From: JBAYZQ01 sp041672385
Lineage (GTDB): Bacteria > Spirochaetota > Spirochaetia > Sphaerochaetales > Sphaerochaetaceae
Length of the DNA: 9,376 nucleotides
NCBI GenBank assembly: GCA_041672385.1
Contig: JBAYZQ010000087.1
Span: 1-9,376, forward strand
Reading direction: 5' to 3'
Positions 6,493-9,376 of the stretch are shown one piece after another. A model generated the notes under the pieces. It saw nothing but the letters and a program-made list of their open reading frames with translations. It was not told the origin of the DNA and searched no databases. The first letter of the stretch is position 1; each line of letters opens with the position of its first letter. The translations under genes and the position numbers were made by a program.

Positions 6493-6521
6493 ATGATAGT
6501 ATTTTTGTATTTTTCTGTAAA
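6493..6521 (-). promoter_or_regulatory. Promoter directly before the MFS ATG (possible leaderless mRNA)
   Basis: The minus strand reads TTTACA (6521-6516), exactly 17 nt, then TATCAT (6498-6493); both boxes match 5 of 6 consensus bases. Only 8 nt separate the -10 from the ATG at 6484, so transcription would begin 1-3 nt before, or at, the start codon. This explains the absence of a Shine-Dalgarno. Confidence 0.4.
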
Positions 6522-6568
6522 GTGGGTAGAAATAAATCCACAAAATGTTTAGTCTAAATAAAGTAAAT

Positions 6569-6574
6569 TATGAT
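6569..6574 (+). promoter_or_regulatory. Weak candidate -10 for the glycosyltransferase operon
   Basis: TATGAT matches the -10 consensus at 5 of 6 positions and lies 32 nt before the ATG, with a reasonable GAAGGG ribosome site (6596-6601) 5 nt before the start. No convincing -35 is found 16-18 nt upstream. The 122-nt gap between the two divergent ATGs must hold the promoters for both directions. Confidence 0.25.
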
Positions 6575-6606
6575 TTAACAAAATTAACATTTTTAGAAGG
6601 GAATAG

Positions 6607-7731
6607 ATGAAAATTTTATTGGTTTGTGATCAATTTTTTGGTGCAAATAATGGTACAACGATTTCAGCACGAAGATTTAGCCGAGAATTAGAAAAAAACG
6701 GAAATGAAGTAAAGGTTCTATGTGCAGGGAATAAAGATCAAGGGGATTTTTGTTTAGATGCTATTCACTTTCCCTTATTTGATGGACTTATTACCTCTCA
6801 AGGAATGACTTTTGCGAAAGTTAATCCTAAAATAATTTCTAAAGCAGTCGATTGGGCTGATATTGTACATGTCTATGTACCTTTTGCTTTAGCTAGAAAA
6901 ACAATTAAAATCTGTAGAGAAAAAAACAAACCTTTTACTGCAGCTTTTCATGTTCAACCTGAAAATATTACAAGTTCAATTCATATGGCCAATTTTGCAT
7001 TGGTAAATTTTATGATATACCAAAATTTTAAAAGACATGTTTATCAGTATTGTAATCATGTTCATTGTCCAAGTAAGATGATAGCCAATGAGTTAGTCAA
7101 ACATGGATATAAATCTCAATTACATGTAATTAGTAATGGAATTGATCCTTATTTTAAATATATTAAACGAGAGAAACCTTTAGAATATAAAGATAAATTC
7201 TTAATATTAAATATTGGACGGTTTTCAATTGAAAAAAAACAAGATGTTTTAATAAGAGCAATAAATTCCAGCAAATATGCCAATAAAATACAATTAATCT
7301 TAGCTGGACAAGGTCCTAGAAAGAAAAACCTTGAAAAACTTGGTAAAATATTAAAAAATAAACCTGTAATGAATTTTTATAGTAGGGAAGATTTACTTGA
7401 TATTATTTCAAAATGTGATTTATACGTTCATCCTGCTAATGTTGAAATTGAGGCTATGGCTTGTATGGAAGCTTTTGCGGGAGGTTTAGTACCAATTATT
7501 GCAAAAAGCCCAATATCAGCGACCTCTCAATTTGCATTAAATTCAAACTGCCTTTTTAATTGTGGTGATGAAAAGGAATTAACTGAAAAAATTGACTGGT
7601 GGTTAGATCATGAAAGTGAACGTAAAACTTGGGAGATAAAATATTCTGAGTATGCAAAAGAATATTCCCAAAAGAATTGTGTTTTGAAAATAGAAGAAAT
7701 GTTTGAAAAGGCCATTGAAGAGAATGGATAA
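6607..7731 (+). CDS. GT4-family glycosyltransferase, probably membrane glycolipid synthesis
   Basis: Retaining GT-B-fold glycosyltransferase of family 4, 374 residues, full length. The N-terminal acceptor domain begins with the usual MKILLVCDQF strand and a GTT loop (16-18). The C-terminal nucleotide-sugar domain has NIGRFSIEKKQDVLIRAI (202-219; Arg205 and Lys210/211 contact the donor phosphates), the loop LAGQGPRKK (232-240), and an E-x7-E motif (Glu280 to Glu288 in VEIEAMACMEAFAGG). No membrane helix is evident; enzymes of this type sit on the inner membrane face. The overlapping downstream gene is a glycerolipid acyltransferase, so transfer of a sugar to diacylglycerol or phosphatidylinositol-like acceptors is the best guess. 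An S-layer, capsule or teichoic acid role remains possible. The donor sugar is not predictable. Confidence 0.88.
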   Translation: MKILLVCDQFFGANNGTTISARRFSRELEKNGNEVKVLCAGNKDQGDFCLDAIHFPLFDGLITSQGMTFAKVNPKIISKAVDWADIVHVYVPFALARKTIKICREKNKPFTAAFHVQPENITSSIHMANFALVNFMIYQNFKRHVYQYCNHVHCPSKMIANELVKHGYKSQLHVISNGIDPYFKYIKREKPLEYKDKFLILNIGRFSIEKKQDVLIRAINSSKYANKIQLILAGQGPRKKNLEKLGKILKNKPVMNFYSREDLLDIISKCDLYVHPANVEIEAMACMEAFAGGLVPIIAKSPISATSQFALNSNCLFNCGDEKELTEKIDWWLDHESERKTWEIKYSEYAKEYSQKNCVLKIEEMFEKAIEENG

Positions 7732-8551
7732 AAATATAAACCATAATGAAGATCAACATATTGTACATATGTGGGAACCTTTTAATTTTAAACCTAAAAG
7801 GGGTTATGATTACAGAAAAATAGGTTTTTTTAATACTCTTTTTTATTTTTTTAGTCGGGGTATTGTACAGGGACTTTTGAATATTTATAATCATTTTGTT
7901 TTTGGAATGAAAGTTCAAGGTAAAAAAAACATTAAGAAAATTTCTAAAAAACAGGGATCTGTTGTTATTGCAAATCATGTTCATATTTTAGATTGCACTT
8001 TAATAGCCAGTTTGGTAGGAAGAATGAGAAGAATATATTTTACTACCCTTGAATCAAATTTTAATATTCCAGTAATAAGACATCTTGTAAAAGGGTTAGG
8101 TGGAGTTCCCATTCCTGAAAATATTTCTGGTCTTAATGAATTTTTTCATGAGATGCAAAATGCATTAATAGATGGTGATTTTGTTTGTATGTATCCTGAG
8201 AGTGTTTTATATCCTTACTATGAAGGAATTAGAGATTTTAAAAGTGGGGCTTTCCATTTAGCGGTTGATACAAATAGTCCTATAATTCCAATGGTCATAA
8301 CTTTTAGAAAACCAACTGGTTTTTATGCTTTATACAAAAAAAAGCCTTGTTTAACAATTACGGCTTTAGAACCAATTGAAATACCAAAGAACGGGGAGCA
8401 CCACGAAAAGATTATTGAATTAATGAATAAATGTCATTTTGTTATGACGGAAGCAGTAGATAATCAGAAATTTATTCCACCATCTAGACGTTATTGCTTT
8501 GGTTTAAGAATTAGAAATCGTTCAAAGCGGGGTGATAAAAATAAGGGGTAA
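7724..8551 (+). CDS. PlsC-type 1-acylglycerol-3-phosphate O-acyltransferase
   Basis: Membrane-associated acyltransferase of the PlsC/LPLAT superfamily, 275 residues. It is expected to add an acyl chain to lysophosphatidic acid or a related lysolipid. Motif I is NHVHILD (84-90; catalytic His85 and Asp90, HX4D), motif II the GGVPIP region (126-131), motif III YPES (157-160 with Glu159), and motif IV PIIP (186-189). The N-terminal 30 residues are hydrophilic and an amphipathic segment (about 33-62) probably attaches it to the membrane. Motif III has Ser where FPEG(T) has Gly, a modest deviation. The start chosen is the ATG at 7724, overlapping the glycosyltransferase stop by 8 nt as in translationally coupled pairs; a TTG at 7703 would add 7 residues but has no better ribosome site. 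The C-terminus is very basic (RIRNRSKRGDKNKG), suiting contact with anionic lipid. Confidence 0.88.
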   Translation: MDKNINHNEDQHIVHMWEPFNFKPKRGYDYRKIGFFNTLFYFFSRGIVQGLLNIYNHFVFGMKVQGKKNIKKISKKQGSVVIANHVHILDCTLIASLVGRMRRIYFTTLESNFNIPVIRHLVKGLGGVPIPENISGLNEFFHEMQNALIDGDFVCMYPESVLYPYYEGIRDFKSGAFHLAVDTNSPIIPMVITFRKPTGFYALYKKKPCLTITALEPIEIPKNGEHHEKIIELMNKCHFVMTEAVDNQKFIPPSRRYCFGLRIRNRSKRGDKNKG

Positions 8552-8568
8552 TATTATGGGGTTGTTAA

Positions 8569-8753
8569 ATGTTTAAAAATTTAAAATTTTATAGTGCACA
8601 TATTTCAATCGTTTTAGGTTTTTAAGTTTAATGATGTGTATTATTAATTTACATTTTAATGGAATTAAATTAGCCTTAATAACAGAAATTGTTGCCAGAA
8701 AGAAAAGATTGTCAAAGAAAAATAAATTTGAAATAGGAGAAATTTTTGAATAA
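8569..8753 (+). pseudogene. Small membrane-protein gene apparently split by a frameshift at a T5 run
   Basis: An ATG at 8569 reads MFKNLKFYSAHISIVLGF and stops at TAA 8623-8625. The frame one base back is open from 8595 to a TAA at 8751-8753 and has its own ATGs at 8631 and 8634. Adding one T to the five-T run at 8619-8623 joins them into one 60-codon frame: a Lys-rich start, one hydrophobic helix (about 10-30) that runs smoothly across the join, and a basic/acidic tail ending NKFEIGEIFE. The joined frame ends overlapping the next gene's start by 8 nt and carries that gene's ribosome site, as a coupled operon gene would. A weak GGGG lies 7 nt before the ATG. Options are a real decayed gene, a sequencing error in the homopolymer, or a genuine 40-residue ORF from 8631. 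The family is not recognised. Confidence 0.45.
8735..8739 (+). promoter_or_regulatory. Shine-Dalgarno that sets the GNAT TTG start
   Basis: AGGAG lies 6 nt before the TTG at 8746. The first in-frame ATG is 48 codons further on, which would remove much of the N-terminal region, so this site supports the TTG. Confidence 0.65.
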
Positions 8754-9376
8754 AGTAGATGCAATAGAAATTTTAAAAAATAGGGATTCATTACTTAATA
8801 TTGATATTATTGAGAATCTAAAAAATGAAAATTCTCACTTAATATATTTGGATGAAAAAGGTTTTCTTATAGAAAACCATAAAACACAAATGATTAGTTT
8901 TGAAAAAGAAACCGAGATTAATTTTTTTGATAAAAAAATTGATAATTCTAAAATAATAGTAGTTCATCAAGAATTCTACAAAAACCATTTAATTAAAAAG
9001 GGTTATAAAGTTTTAAGTAATTGCCATCAGGCGGTTTATGAAAAAGATACTTTAAGTATTGATTTACCCTTGAATGTTGAAATAAAGATTTTGACAATTG
9101 AACAGCTAGATTTTGTCTTCAGCCACTATAATAAATTTGTTGATATTGATTATCTTAAAGAACGAATAGCAAATAAACAAATGGTTGGTTTATTTTTTAA
9201 CAACCAAATTACCGGATTTATTGGAATACATAAAGAAGGTGCTATTGGAATGTTAGAGATTGATGAAAAATATCGAAGAAGAAATTTTGCTACCTTTTTG
9301 GAGAAATATATTGTTAATAAACAATTAGAAGATAAAAAAATACCTTATTGTCAAATTGTTGATGGTAATGAGAAGT
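8746..9376 (+). CDS. GNAT-family N-acetyltransferase (3' end cut by window)
   Basis: 210 complete codons from a TTG start; the C-terminus lies beyond the window. An N-terminal half (about 1-105) is typical of two-domain bacterial GNATs. It is followed by the catalytic GNAT core: ITGFIGIHKEGAIGMLEID (155-173) forms strands beta-4/beta-5 and EKYRRRNFATFLEKYIV (174-190) is acetyl-CoA-binding motif A. In motif A the usual Q/R-x-x-G-x-G/A reads R177-x-x-N180-x-A182, so the first glycine is Asn. The family acetylates amines on small molecules or proteins with acetyl-CoA; the substrate cannot be told. The gene overlaps the end of the small ORF by 8 nt, so it is probably in the same operon as the glycosyltransferase and acyltransferase. 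Confidence 0.85.
   Translation, partial: MNKVDAIEILKNRDSLLNIDIIENLKNENSHLIYLDEKGFLIENHKTQMISFEKETEINFFDKKIDNSKIIVVHQEFYKNHLIKKGYKVLSNCHQAVYEKDTLSIDLPLNVEIKILTIEQLDFVFSHYNKFVDIDYLKERIANKQMVGLFFNNQITGFIGIHKEGAIGMLEIDEKYRRRNFATFLEKYIVNKQLEDKKIPYCQIVDGNEK

Noticed and set aside
6485..6541. GTG start of the MFS transporter at 6541
   Set aside because: There is no Shine-Dalgarno, the extra 19 residues precede the family's normal beginning, and a good promoter lies inside this stretch. It is kept only as an alternative.
6542..6593. 8-bp inverted repeat AAAATGTT / AACATTTT in the divergent gap before the glycosyltransferase
   Set aside because: The arms are 36 nt apart and AT-rich, with no promoter alignment; likely by chance.
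7556..7984. Long open frame on the minus strand across the glycosyltransferase/acyltransferase junction
   Set aside because: It is antisense to two clearly functional genes, with low-complexity AT-driven composition and no recognisable domain; it is a shadow.
8556..8576. Six-codon ORF with AAGGGG upstream, just after the acyltransferase
   Set aside because: It could be a leader peptide coupled to the ATG at 8569, but at this size in AT-rich DNA it cannot be told from chance.
8613..8625. Programmed -1 frameshift site in the small ORF
   Set aside because: There is no canonical X-XXY-YYZ heptamer and no clear downstream stem-loop. Only single-site slippage on the T run is possible, so it was reported as an apparent frameshift instead.

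Overview
The DNA is strongly AT-rich, uses the standard code (TGG for Trp), and has strong AGGAG-type ribosome binding sites and a few TTG starts. Together with a monomeric [FeFe] hydrogenase and a perfect PerR-type operator, this points to an anaerobic low-GC Bacillota (Clostridia, Tissierellia or Erysipelotrichia type). The species cannot be named from the window.

Layout. (1) Positions 1-2266, minus strand: an ABC exporter operon of the MacB/LolCDE type, made of an ATPase, a 498-residue FtsX-fold permease, and the first 11 codons of what is probably a second permease running off the left edge. (2) Positions 2267-2415: a divergent control region with two perfect 8-1-8 palindromes. One contains a perfect match to the PerR box consensus and overlaps the exporter -10; the other is an unassigned operator-like site in front of the hydrogenase. 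(3) Positions 2416-3924, plus strand: an iron-sulfur-rich [FeFe] hydrogenase, probably group B. It converges with and overlaps by 4 nt a secreted DUF2202-like ferritin-fold protein (3921-4457, minus). (4) Positions 4509-6484, minus strand: an MFS transporter followed by an uncharacterised 7-TM protein. (5) Positions 6607 to the right edge, plus strand: a GT4 glycosyltransferase overlapping a PlsC-type acyltransferase, a small membrane-protein gene that looks frameshifted at a T5 run, and a GNAT acetyltransferase cut by the window end.

How it fits together. The left half reads as a redox/envelope-stress neighbourhood: a PerR-like site, an oxygen-sensitive hydrogenase, an exported ferritin-like protein and a MacB-like exporter. 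That functional link is inference. The right half reads as a membrane (glyco)lipid operon, with the glycosyltransferase and acyltransferase translationally coupled. No RNA genes, CRISPR array, insertion sequence or clear intrinsic terminator were seen. The best candidates for something new are the 7-TM family, the frameshifted small membrane ORF, the paired palindromes and the variant hydrogenase active-site loops.
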